DNA from: an uncultured Granulosicoccus sp.
GTDB lineage: Bacteria > Pseudomonadota > Gammaproteobacteria > Granulosicoccales > Granulosicoccaceae
Length of the DNA stretch: 64,000 nt
Reading direction: 5' to 3'
NCBI GenBank assembly: GCA_947499955.1
Contig: CANMQI010000009.1
Location: 1-64,000, forward strand
Shown here: one piece after another, positions 47,790 through 57,826 of the stretch
How positions within the stretch are numbered: the stretch's first letter is position 1
Layout: each line of letters starts with the position of its first letter
The notes under the pieces: generated by a model
Told to the model about the DNA's origin: nothing
The model's input: only the letters and a program-made list of their open reading frames with translations
The model's database searches: none
Program-made: the position numbers and the translations under genes

Positions 47790-48815
47790 ATGCTGAAGCC
47801 GGAAGTCTCGATCCTGCTGCCGGTGCGCCAGTGGCGCCCCACTACCGAGGCCGCCATCGCCAGCATTCTGGCGCAGACCATGAGTTCGCTCGAAGTGTTG
47901 CTGATCGGGCAACAGGATGTTGCGCAGCTGGCCGCCCGACTGCCACGGGATTCACGCATACGGGCAGTGGCTCGACGCCAGCCGGGCATCGTCGGCGCTC
48001 TCAATACCGGTCTGGCAGAAGCGCGCGGCCAGTACATTGCGCGCATGGATGACGATGACATAGCCTACCCCGAACGACTGGCGGTGCAACTGGCACACTT
48101 GCGCGGCCCTACGGCCACCCAATTGTGCAGCTGCCGCATCCGCTTCATCGATTCACGGGGTCATACCGACACCATTGGCCATGGCAATCGGGCATACGGG
48201 CGGTGGCTCAATTCCCTGACAGACGATGCCGACATCCGCGCCGCGCGCCATATCGAGAGCCCGCTACCCCACCCGACGCTCATGGCGCACCGGGATGTCT
48301 GGCAGCGCATCGGCCCTTATCGAGACATCGACGGTCCGGAGGACTATGACCTGGTCTTGCGCGCCACGCTGCTCGGCATCCGTCTGGGCAAACCGGCCCC
48401 CGTCCTGCTGGACTGGCGTGAACACTCAGGCCGCCTGACCTACGCGGACCCGCGTTACCGTCGCACAGCCTTCGCCCATTGCCGGGCGAGGGCCGCCTGT
48501 GACTCCCGCAGCGGGTTGGGCTTGTCCGCCGGCCGCGCGGTCTGGCTGTGCGGCACTGGTCGCAATGCGCGAGACTGGTACGACGCCCTGACGCAAGAGG
48601 GTGTCTGCGTCAGGGGTTTCGTCGACCTGCACCGGCACGGGCCCCAGCGCTCCAAGAGAGGCAAACCGGTCATCAGCTACGAACAGCTGCCAGGACAGCG
48701 TCAGGACGCACTGGTCATTGGCGCCGTGGCCGGCCCCGCAGCTCGTACGGCCTTGCTGGACTACTTCGACCAACAGCAGTGGCGCTGCGACCAGGAATTC
48801 ATCCTGGGCGGCTGA
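47790..48815 (+). CDS. Family 2 glycosyltransferase
   Basis: The 341-residue cytosolic enzyme has a GT-A fold of family GT2. The N-terminal strand PEVSILLPVRQWRP leads to SILAQTMSSLEVLLIG, then GIVGALNTGLAEARGQYIARMDDDDIAYPERL, in which the DDDD supplies the metal-binding DxD motif. A later GPEDYDLVLRAT and WREH are typical. The last 80 residues form an extra domain with RAVWLCGTGRNARDWYDAL and VRGFVDL, resembling a small Rossmann-like module found at the end of some GT2 proteins. The acceptor is unknown; a role in lipopolysaccharide or exopolysaccharide is probable. It stands alone between divergent gmk and a convergent phospholipase gene. Confidence 0.88.
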   Translation: MLKPEVSILLPVRQWRPTTEAAIASILAQTMSSLEVLLIGQQDVAQLAARLPRDSRIRAVARRQPGIVGALNTGLAEARGQYIARMDDDDIAYPERLAVQLAHLRGPTATQLCSCRIRFIDSRGHTDTIGHGNRAYGRWLNSLTDDADIRAARHIESPLPHPTLMAHRDVWQRIGPYRDIDGPEDYDLVLRATLLGIRLGKPAPVLLDWREHSGRLTYADPRYRRTAFAHCRARAACDSRSGLGLSAGRAVWLCGTGRNARDWYDALTQEGVCVRGFVDLHRHGPQRSKRGKPVISYEQLPGQRQDALVIGAVAGPAARTALLDYFDQQQWRCDQEFILGG

Positions 48816-48836
48816 TGGTGCACTCGGCGCATCGGT

Positions 48837-49970
48837 TCAGAACAGATTGGTCAAGGCCACACCCACGCCCAGACGCTGCTGATAATGGTCATAGTCGATC
48901 AGCGAATCGCCATAGCCGCTGAAGTACTGGACGAAACCACGAAACTTGGCGAAGAACGGGAAGGTCCAGCCGATGGTCACCGCCCCTTTGCCGGTGGATG
49001 AATTGCCACGCAGGCGTATCGCATATTCGTTCTTGCTGTCGCGCCAGGACACACCCATTTCTCCGTGACCCATGAAATCGAGAATATCCGGATTGTCGTC
49101 ACCCTCCGGGTCATCCGGCGTCTCCTTTGACTTCTCCGGCAGACGGTACCAGGGCCTGATGCTGGCCACCAGCGGGCCACGCTCGTAGATCAGGGTCGTG
49201 TACAGGCGATTCCAGCTGCGTGAGAGCCCCTGCACCTGACCATTGGACTGATGTTCCAGACCGAGCACAACGGCGGTGTTGCCACCGAACGGCCCCCATA
49301 GCAAGGGCACCATATAGAAAATTTCGGGCTGGTAGTTGGTTTCGCGAAAGGGGCTGGACAGATCGCTGGAATACAGCTGCCACCAGGCCTCCAGTGTGAT
49401 TCCCAGCGACAGGGAATCGTCTTTCAGGAACAGGTCAGCCTCGTTCAGCTGGCTCTTCAGGCTGATCTGGAATTTCACCTCGGCCGGCTGCAGGCCCTCT
49501 CGCAAGGGCACATCGTTTTCGCGGTAGATCGCCTCATTGATACCGGTGGTGTAGCTCACAGGCAGAATGAAATTGTGCTTGTGGGCCGTCAACACATACG
49601 GATTGAAGGCATCGGCACGCTCTTCCTTGACTCGCTCGGAGACGGCGCCGCCAGTCTTCTCGTCATCCAACAGAGCGCTGTTGCGATCCGACGACAGATC
49701 GATGTCGGGCGCAGAGGGCTGTTCTGCGTCGCGCCCAGCGGACGTATCGGTATCAGCGGGCGTATCGGTATCGGCCTCGTCAGAACGCACCTCGTCTCGA
49801 ACCCCTTCGCCGGTACCGGGCAGCTCACGTTTCGAGTCGGCCGCATCCGGCAGATCAGCCGAACGATCCTGCACGCGCTCGATGCTTGCACAGCCCCCCA
49901 GCAGAAGACAGATGCTGCAAAGCAGAAGAAGGCGTGAATACGTGCGGTTCAGGGACATGTTCAGAGTCAC
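48837..49970 (-). CDS. pldA: Outer-membrane phospholipase A with lipoprotein-type signal and acidic linker
   Basis: The C-terminal 250 residues match the OMPLA barrel. The catalytic histidine and serine lie in GLEHQSNGQ (about 240) and the catalytic asparagine in SRSWNRLY, with barrel strands such as YQPEIFYMVPLLWGPFGGNT and a terminal phenylalanine. The enzyme hydrolyses phospholipids in the outer leaflet after envelope damage. Unlike E. coli PldA, the N-terminus is a lipoprotein signal (LLLLCSICLLLGGC, lipidated cysteine 27). It is followed by about 100 disordered residues rich in Asp, Glu, Ser and Thr (DTDTPADTDTSAG). So the enzyme may be lipid-anchored as well as a barrel. The ATG at 49970 or 49958 may be the true start. 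Confidence 0.85.
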   Translation of the reverse strand: MTLNMSLNRTYSRLLLLCSICLLLGGCASIERVQDRSADLPDAADSKRELPGTGEGVRDEVRSDEADTDTPADTDTSAGRDAEQPSAPDIDLSSDRNSALLDDEKTGGAVSERVKEERADAFNPYVLTAHKHNFILPVSYTTGINEAIYRENDVPLREGLQPAEVKFQISLKSQLNEADLFLKDDSLSLGITLEAWWQLYSSDLSSPFRETNYQPEIFYMVPLLWGPFGGNTAVVLGLEHQSNGQVQGLSRSWNRLYTTLIYERGPLVASIRPWYRLPEKSKETPDDPEGDDNPDILDFMGHGEMGVSWRDSKNEYAIRLRGNSSTGKGAVTIGWTFPFFAKFRGFVQYFSGYGDSLIDYDHYQQRLGVGVALTNLF

Positions 49971-50023
49971 GGGACAGGGGCGGGCGGCTCACAGTGGCCC
50001 AGAGGGTACCGTGTATCCGACTC

Positions 50024-51649
50024 TCATTGCGCATCGGCGAGTAACAAGTCACTGGCCCGCTCACCCACCATGATGGCTGGCGCATTGGTATTGCCCGTGG
50101 GTATGGTTGGAAAAACCGAGGCATCAGCAATACGCAAACCCTGGATGCCGTGCACACGCAGCTTGTGATCCACGACCGAGGAGTCGATGCTGCGGCCCAT
50201 GCGACAAGTACAGGACGGGTGAAAGACCGTCCAGGCATTGGCTCGGAGAAAGGCCATCAACGACTCGTCATCCTGCGTCGATCTGCCGGGATAGACCTCC
50301 TCTTCGATAAGGGGCTGCAGTGCTGCGGTATCGCTGAGTCTGCGCAGCAGGTGCATGCCCTTGAGCATCAGTTGTCGATCATGCTCGGTCGCCAGATAGT
50401 TCGGCTGGATGCGCGGTGCACTTTCGGGGTCGGCATTCACGATATCAATCGAGCCGGTGCTTGTCGGCTTGCATGGGTTGAAGCCGAGCAGGAAACCCGG
50501 AAACGGGTCGGGGCTGACCAGCGGGCGTGTACCCGGCGGCGCCCGTGTATAGCTCACCGGAGAAAAATACAATTGCAAGTCCGGACCATCGAGCTCCGCC
50601 GAACTGCGGATGAATCCGCCCGCCTGATTCAGGCTCATTGCCAGTGGCCCCTTGCCGCCGGAGAGAAACTGCAACGCTGCACGCAACTTGCCATGCCACG
50701 GACCCAGTGACTGATTGAGCGTTGGCACGCTCGTGCGGCAGACGATATCCGCACCCAGGTGATCGCTCAGATGCTGACCCACCGCCGGCATGGACTGTCG
50801 CAGACTGACTCCAGCCGCCTGCAGGGTATCGCTCGGCCCCAGCCCCGAGAGCTGCATCAGCTGTGGCGTATTGATCGCACCGGCGCACAGGATGACTTCG
50901 GCTCTTGCCATGGCTCGCTTGATGACGCCCTTGTGCCGGTATTCAACACCCGTCGCCTGACTTCCGTCGAACAGGATCTGCCTGACCAGAGCCCGAGTCT
51001 GTACCACCAGATTGGCGCGCTGCATGGCGGGTCGCAAGTAGGCTCGGGCTGCGGATGCTCGCAAGCCTCTATCGGTCGTGATCTGATACAGCGACGCCCC
51101 TTCCATCTCGCCGGCGTTGTAGTCATACACGCTGGGCAAGCCGATCTCCTGCGCCGCCTTCAGATAGCGATCACACAGGGGATGAGCCTGGGTCGAGATG
51201 TCGGTCACGTTGAGTGGACCGCAGGTGCCGCGACGTTCATCCGGCTCACCACGCCAGCGCTCCATTCGACGAAACAGGGGCTCCACATCATCCCAGCCCC
51301 AGCCAGGCGCCACCTGCTGCCACTCCTGGAAATCACTGACATGACCGCGAACGTATACCATCGCATTGATGGAACTCGACCCGCCCAGTACACGACCACG
51401 CGGCCAGTAGCTGACTCGATCATCCAGCTGAGGGACCGGCTCCGTATGGTATTTCCAGTTGACCCGCTCATCGTAATAGGTCTTGCCATAACCGATGGGC
51501 AACTGCACATACAGCCGCTGATCGCTACCGCCGGCCTCAAGCACCAGAACCGAGTGTCGTCCGGACGCGCTCAGGCGATTCGCCAGCACCGAACCTGCCG
51601 ATCCAGCGCCCACGATCACGTAGTCAAAATGCATTTCTGGGGTATTCAT
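50024..51649 (-). CDS. GMC family FAD-dependent oxidoreductase (choline/alcohol dehydrogenase-like)
   Basis: This 541-residue flavoprotein has the FAD-binding FDYVIVGAGSAGSVLANRLS, the GMC signature around GRVLGGSSSINAMVYVRG and the second signature GAINTPQLMQLSGLGP. The catalytic histidine lies in WTVFHPSCTCRMG and the conserved asparagine in PTGNTNAPAIMVGERASDL. Members oxidise primary alcohols such as choline, polyethylene glycol or other alcohols. The substrate is not evident; no betaine genes are nearby. The ATG at 51649 precedes the dinucleotide fold directly; the longer frame to 51688 is not needed. It is divergent from the PAP2 phosphatase gene. Confidence 0.9.
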   Translation of the reverse strand: MNTPEMHFDYVIVGAGSAGSVLANRLSASGRHSVLVLEAGGSDQRLYVQLPIGYGKTYYDERVNWKYHTEPVPQLDDRVSYWPRGRVLGGSSSINAMVYVRGHVSDFQEWQQVAPGWGWDDVEPLFRRMERWRGEPDERRGTCGPLNVTDISTQAHPLCDRYLKAAQEIGLPSVYDYNAGEMEGASLYQITTDRGLRASAARAYLRPAMQRANLVVQTRALVRQILFDGSQATGVEYRHKGVIKRAMARAEVILCAGAINTPQLMQLSGLGPSDTLQAAGVSLRQSMPAVGQHLSDHLGADIVCRTSVPTLNQSLGPWHGKLRAALQFLSGGKGPLAMSLNQAGGFIRSSAELDGPDLQLYFSPVSYTRAPPGTRPLVSPDPFPGFLLGFNPCKPTSTGSIDIVNADPESAPRIQPNYLATEHDRQLMLKGMHLLRRLSDTAALQPLIEEEVYPGRSTQDDESLMAFLRANAWTVFHPSCTCRMGRSIDSSVVDHKLRVHGIQGLRIADASVFPTIPTGNTNAPAIMVGERASDLLLADAQ

Positions 51650-51717
51650 CCGGCGATGATATACAATCACGCCGCCCGCTGACAGCATCCGAGGCGCCTG
51701 TCGCGCACCGTTATCCC

Positions 51718-52497
51718 ATGCCTGTGACTTCCATCCAGTTCCAGTCTGTCGACCTCCTGAAGCGTCACCTCATTGCCGGTGCTCTGGCCATCGGACTGTT
51801 CGTCGTGTTGCTGCTGGCCGTTCTGCACGTGCCAGAGCTTGCACAATGGGATGCCAGCCTGTCGGCTGCGGTGCAGAAACTGCGCAGCCCCGGTGTCGAT
51901 CGAGTCATGTTGACTCTCACCCTGTTAGGCGATCTGCGACTGGCACTGCTCATGGGTTCCATCGTGTTGGCCGCTCTTCTCTACCAGCGGCGCTGGTGGC
52001 TGGCGATTCACCTGCTGATCGTCGGAATGGGCTCCATGCTCAGCGTCTCCCTCATCAAGTCAACGCTTGCCCGTGCAAGGCCCGATGTACCGGATATCAT
52101 TCTGGACTCCTTCAGCTTTCCCAGTGGCCATGCCTGTACGGCAGCAGTCGCCTGGGGTCTGGTAACGCTGATGCTGGCCTATGGCAGCAAGCCTGCGCAT
52201 CGGCGGATCATTCATGCAGCGGGGTTCGCAACGGTCGCCGTCATTGCCTTTTCCCGCGTGTATCTGCACGTCCACTGGACGACGGATGTGGTAGCCGGTG
52301 TAGCTCTCGGCTACGGCCTTCTCGCAGCGTTTGCATGGCAGCTGAACAGCAGCGCGGCGCGGCGAATGCCGTCATTGGCAACACGTCTGACGTTGATCTG
52401 TGTCCTTGCTGCGCTCTACCTGACGCTCAATTATCAGACGCAGGCATTGCGCTATGCCATCATTGCGGAGACGGTGGCCGGGACTCAGGCAGACTGA
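51718..52497 (+). CDS. PAP2-type membrane phosphatase
   Basis: The 259-residue membrane protein has about six helices and the complete PAP2 phosphatase signature on its periplasmic side: KSTLARARP, SFPSGHACTAA with the catalytic histidine and SRVYLHVHWTTDVVAG. Such enzymes dephosphorylate undecaprenyl pyrophosphate, phosphatidylglycerophosphate or phosphatidic acid. The substrate cannot be chosen here. An N-terminal helix (HLIAGALAIGLFVVLLLAVL) and a C-terminal hydrophobic helix complete the topology. Its 3' end overlaps the convergent MFS gene by 13 bp. Confidence 0.88.
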   Translation: MPVTSIQFQSVDLLKRHLIAGALAIGLFVVLLLAVLHVPELAQWDASLSAAVQKLRSPGVDRVMLTLTLLGDLRLALLMGSIVLAALLYQRRWWLAIHLLIVGMGSMLSVSLIKSTLARARPDVPDIILDSFSFPSGHACTAAVAWGLVTLMLAYGSKPAHRRIIHAAGFATVAVIAFSRVYLHVHWTTDVVAGVALGYGLLAAFAWQLNSSAARRMPSLATRLTLICVLAALYLTLNYQTQALRYAIIAETVAGTQAD

Positions 52498-53663
52498 TAG
52501 CCGCGCCGCAACTTCCACATGCCCAGGATTCCGACGAAGGGTCCGATAGCCAGAAAGCAGAACAGAAAAGGCCAACCGGTCCAGTTGGCAATCAAGGGTG
52601 TCAGCTGCACGGTCACGATGGTCAAGGCAAACCCCAGTGCCGTTTGCAGTGACATCAGACTACCGGTGGACTCGGGAGGCGCAAAATCTGCCACCAGCGC
52701 CGAGAACTGTGCAGAGTCCGGGATGATGGCCAGCCCCCAGAACACGAATACGGCCGCTACCAGCAACGCAGGACCGCCGAAAACGACAGCGGCCAGCAAG
52801 GCAGCCAGGCAACTGCTGCTCATGGCCAGAATGGTGAGCTCGGCCTTGCCCAGGCGATCGGCGAACCGTCCGGCAAAGGGACATAGCAGCGCACCGGAGC
52901 CAATGGCCACGAAAGCCGTCAACTTCGACCATTCAAGCGCCTGCTCGGGGCTCATGCGCAGCGCATAGGAGGCGGCGGCCGCTGGCGCCACCCAGGCCCA
53001 CATGGCATACAGCTCCCAGACATGTCCCAGATAGCCAAGAAAGGCGCGCCGTAGACGAATATCCGTCCAGGCAAGTGTGATCTGCCGCGGATCGAATCGG
53101 GCCTGAGTCGTATGGTATGGACCCAATCGGGCCTGCATCACCAGCAGAGCCGCCAGAACGGACAAGCCGGAGGCGACCAGCGTGGTCAGTTGCCAATTGG
53201 AACCACCCAGCCAGGACAACAGGTGGGGGGCGGCCGAGCCCAGCGTCAAGCCACCGACCAGCAGACCAACGAGCCAGCCGCGATCCTCCTTGCCCCAGCC
53301 CACCATGATCTTCATGCCAACCGGATAGACACCCGCCAGACAGAAGCCGGTGAAAATGCGCAGAAGGATGGCGAGGGCACTGCCGGGAGGCACCAGCAGC
53401 ACTGCAGCGTTGGCTGCGGCTGCCAGTAACGCTGAGATGGCGAAGACACGTCGCGGATCGAAGCGGTCGGCTACGCCGAATATGGCAACATACAGCGCAC
53501 CAGCGACGAAGCCTGCGGGAACACCGGAGACCAGCAAGGCGGTCTTGAAGGCACCTGCGTGAATCTCTGCCTGCTGATCAGCCAATGTCGCCGATGACAC
53601 GAACCACAATGTCATCGCTGCCACTTCGGCCAGCACCAGCAAGATGATCGAACGTCCCTTCAT
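52485..53663 (-). CDS. Major facilitator superfamily transporter
   Basis: The product of about 392 residues has roughly twelve hydrophobic helices with MFS loop motifs: FGVADRFDPRRVFAIS between helices two and three, and the second-half equivalent FAGRFADRLGKAELTI. Other segments are AILLRIFTGFCLAGVYPVG and the CYP-type SLMSLQTALGFALTIVTVQL. The substrate is unknown. The ATG at 53663 places a short N-terminus before the first helix (ILLVLAEVAAMTLWFVSSA); the frame is open to 53708. It is downstream of lpdA on the same strand, but a terminator-like hairpin separates them. Confidence 0.86.
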   Translation of the reverse strand: MKGRSIILLVLAEVAAMTLWFVSSATLADQQAEIHAGAFKTALLVSGVPAGFVAGALYVAIFGVADRFDPRRVFAISALLAAAANAAVLLVPPGSALAILLRIFTGFCLAGVYPVGMKIMVGWGKEDRGWLVGLLVGGLTLGSAAPHLLSWLGGSNWQLTTLVASGLSVLAALLVMQARLGPYHTTQARFDPRQITLAWTDIRLRRAFLGYLGHVWELYAMWAWVAPAAAASYALRMSPEQALEWSKLTAFVAIGSGALLCPFAGRFADRLGKAELTILAMSSSCLAALLAAVVFGGPALLVAAVFVFWGLAIIPDSAQFSALVADFAPPESTGSLMSLQTALGFALTIVTVQLTPLIANWTGWPFLFCFLAIGPFVGILGMWKLRRGYQSA

Positions 53664-53798
53664 ACCACCCACACCCGATAAATCATTCACTTGATGCCCG
53701 CTGGCCATGGATGAGCTCAGGCGGCCAGCAGCTGGCGCCTGAATCTCTAGTTCAGGGACTGATATGGAAGCGCTGCTGCACAGGCAACATCATTAAAC

Positions 53799-53824
53799 CG
53801 CCCTTTCTGACAGCAAAAAGGGCG
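53799..53824. terminator. Terminator-like hairpin between lpdA and the MFS gene
   Basis: CGCCCTTT (53799-53806) pairs with AAAGGGCG (53817-53824) around a 10-base loop. Flanking TAAA and TTTA extend the symmetry after one unpaired base on each side. It lies about 107 bp past the lpdA stop and before the MFS start, so it should end the leftward lpdA transcript. Confidence 0.55.
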
Positions 53825-53872
53825 ATTTAGCTCACCAGAGCATGCAAATCAGCGTGCCAGGCCTTTTGAATC

Positions 53873-55427
<1,555 letters not shown>

Positions 55428-55549
55428 CTAGCGCACAAGCTATGAACTCGACGCCACGGAGACAAGAGTCGATTCAGGGTTATTGGACGAATCACCCATG
55501 AGGCACGTTCCCATCAGGGAATGATTCAACTGCCCGCTGTCCGATCTGT

Positions 55550-57397
55550 CTAGTAATGATAAGTATCCAGTGCACTCCACAGTCCTTTCAGACCGGCATA
55601 GAACCGGCGTCCCTGTTCTCGCAGCGCAGCCGCGCCGAAATGCACGCAGGAAACCTGTCCACATGGATACTGTGGCGGCACCAGGTCGTCATTATTGACA
55701 AAAGTCGAATACGGTATGTATTCACTCACAGTCCGGTGGGCTGCGTCGACCTGTTGCTTCATGGGATTGAAAACGGAAAATTGCCCACGCTCGTCATCAC
55801 CTTTGCTCTGTGTGCCCACAATCAGCGGAATCTGCGCGTCATCGCCGCGAGCAGTCGGTCCCCGCGCATCCTGTCTGGCTTCACGTCGCAAACGCTTGAC
55901 CAGGCTTTTCAGATTGTCCATATAGGTGCTGGCGCAATCCGGATTGTTCGAATCTGCACCCCCCTGGTGCCAGAGGATACCTCGCAGCACGCCCCCACTT
56001 TCGCGCAAGGTCATGTTCAGACGAGTCAAGGCACGATCCGTCAACAAAGTGCCACCGAGAAATTCTTCATTGGTCGACCCAGCGTTCCAGGCAAGATTGC
56101 CGTTCGCATTGGCACAAAACCCGGTTGCACCCCATGCTGCGGGTACCAGATAGACATCGGTTGTCGTGGTGCGCAGGACCTGCTTGGCAAATGTCAGCCC
56201 CAACCCGACAAAGGTTGCCCCCTTGCCATCCACCTGAATATAACGCGGCTCATGCAAGGGATCTTCGGCCGGTACGAATAGTGGTTCCAGTATGTTGGCC
56301 GCCTCATCGGTGAATGACGCGTCATCAGGAAACAACCGTTTGTTGTTGGGCTGAACATTGAGCTGCAGGATGCGCTCGTTCCGCTCATCCTTGCCGCCCG
56401 GGTATTGCTCACGACTGCCTTCTTCGCTATACCCTTCCATGTTGCTCTGACCAACCAGCAGATAGACGTCCGGTGCCGCCGTGGGTGTCACGTCGATGAC
56501 CAGCGAGGTTCGGGTAATCGAGACGCCATCATCTGCCACAACCTGAAAGTAGCGCTCATGCAACAGCAGGGGCGCTGCCGTGACATCCAGCTGCAGAGTC
56601 AGAATCGATTCGGTTTGCCGGGTCGACAGCTCGATGGGTGAGAACGTATGCCGAAGTCCAAGACTGTCCCTGTCACTCATCTCCAGCGACAGTGTGACCG
56701 GACGCTTGTCCTTCTTGATGCGATTGAGCGTGATATCGATCGACACGCCCTGGGAGTCACCCTCCACGAGCGTGACTCGGTGACGGCTCAGATACAACTT
56801 CAGAACGTCGTCATCAACACTGCCGCTGGTATCGCCACCTGAGGTGCCCGAACCACCGTCCGTGCTGCCGCCTGTTCCTCCATCTGTTCCTCCATCTGTT
56901 CCTCCATCTGTTCCACCATCCGTGGTCCCATCGCTCGTTCCATCGCTCGTTCCATCGCTCGTTCCATCGCTCGTTCCATCAGTCTGGCCACCGGTATCTG
57001 TCGCCCCATCATCGCCCCCGACAGGCTCGCCTTCATTGCCCACACCCGAACGATCGGATATCTCGACCTGCAATGCCGGCCCCTCATTGCCCGCTCTGTC
57101 GACAGCACTCACCTGATAGAGGTAGGACTGGCCAGGAGTCAGTGAGGGTTCGAACAGACTGCGAGCATCCTTGATCCCGAGAGATTCGCCGTCGCGCACG
57201 ACGCGGTAGCCGGTAACGAAGACATTGTCGCTGGCCGGAGTCCAGAAGATCTCACCCGCGGTGGCTGAATAACGGGCACTGCTCAAACTGCCAGGCAAAC
57301 CGGGCGGCTCATCATCAGCCATGGCCGATGCGGGAAGAAACAAGCCCGCGAGCAGAGTCAGAAATACCACCAGAGCGGTCCGCATAGTCAGATCCAT
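55550..57397 (-). CDS. Secreted multidomain carbohydrate esterase (CE6/SASA type)
   Basis: The product of about 615 residues has a signal peptide (TALVVFLTLLAGLFLPASAMA), then a fibronectin type III-like domain (about 30-120, PGLPGSLSSARYSATAGEIFWTPASDN). A low-complexity linker of DGTS/DGGT repeats is followed by a beta-sandwich (about 190-310, LYLSRHRVTLVEGDSQG) and a C-terminal sialate-O-acetylesterase domain. The last has the serine block VYLLVGQSNMEG, GILWHQGGADSN and the histidine in CVHFGAAALREQG. CE6 enzymes remove acetyl groups from plant or algal polysaccharides or sialic acids. It may be a substrate of the type II secretion system. Start choice among 57385, 57397 and longer frames is unsure. 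It is inserted between sucB and lpdA. Confidence 0.85.
   Translation of the reverse strand: MDLTMRTALVVFLTLLAGLFLPASAMADDEPPGLPGSLSSARYSATAGEIFWTPASDNVFVTGYRVVRDGESLGIKDARSLFEPSLTPGQSYLYQVSAVDRAGNEGPALQVEISDRSGVGNEGEPVGGDDGATDTGGQTDGTSDGTSDGTSDGTSDGTTDGGTDGGTDGGTDGGTGGSTDGGSGTSGGDTSGSVDDDVLKLYLSRHRVTLVEGDSQGVSIDITLNRIKKDKRPVTLSLEMSDRDSLGLRHTFSPIELSTRQTESILTLQLDVTAAPLLLHERYFQVVADDGVSITRTSLVIDVTPTAAPDVYLLVGQSNMEGYSEEGSREQYPGGKDERNERILQLNVQPNNKRLFPDDASFTDEAANILEPLFVPAEDPLHEPRYIQVDGKGATFVGLGLTFAKQVLRTTTTDVYLVPAAWGATGFCANANGNLAWNAGSTNEEFLGGTLLTDRALTRLNMTLRESGGVLRGILWHQGGADSNNPDCASTYMDNLKSLVKRLRREARQDARGPTARGDDAQIPLIVGTQSKGDDERGQFSVFNPMKQQVDAAHRTVSEYIPYSTFVNNDDLVPPQYPCGQVSCVHFGAAALREQGRRFYAGLKGLWSALDTYHY
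56873..56980 (-). repeat. 12-bp tandem repeats in the esterase linker
   Basis: Two runs of 12-bp units lie next to each other: TGTTCCTCCATC four times (56873-56920, last copy with one change), and GCTCGTTCCATC four times (56933-56980). On the coding strand they give DGGT and DGTS tetrapeptides. They form the flexible linker between the fibronectin-like domain and the following beta-sandwich. Confidence 0.9.
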
Positions 57398-57826
57398 CTT
57401 GTCGATTGAGGGATCAATGTGCATGCAGAATCGTGCCAGAGCCGGACAATCAACACTCGAACAACCGAAATCCGTTGCATCACACAACGACTGGCAACAC
57501 CACACTGATCGACACAGGCAACGCCCAGTCAGGCTCTACCCGCCTCGGTAATCGATTGTGATGACAGCGGCAGATCCATCTTCTGATAAGCCCATCACAA
57601 TTTTCTTCAGGTATGAATCTAGGCTATTTGTCGCACTGATTGCAACCATGCCTATGGCTAGCCGGATTGGCTGCTTTTACGGGGACGCGATACAGGGGTT
57701 ACTCACCTGTCTTGACGCAAGCGTCAGGAACTGACGCCAACGATTCGACACTCACGGCAGGGCATTGCGTCAATGATGATGGCGACTGACCAGAAGAGTC
57801 GCCATCATCAGGGCCGAACGCAGCAG
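57398..57826. other. Intergenic region with hairpins after sucB
   Basis: No gene is visible between the esterase start and the sucB stop. At 57775-57787 and 57797-57809, GATGATGGCGACT forms a perfect 13-bp stem with AGTCGCCATCATC, 18 bp past the sucB stop, a likely terminator or stabilising structure for the suc transcript. A second short palindrome, GCGTCAG (57721-57727) with CTGACGC (57731-57737), sits within a TGACGC/GCGTCA-rich stretch and could be an operator for the esterase gene. The esterase promoter should lie close to 57400-57700. Confidence 0.5.
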
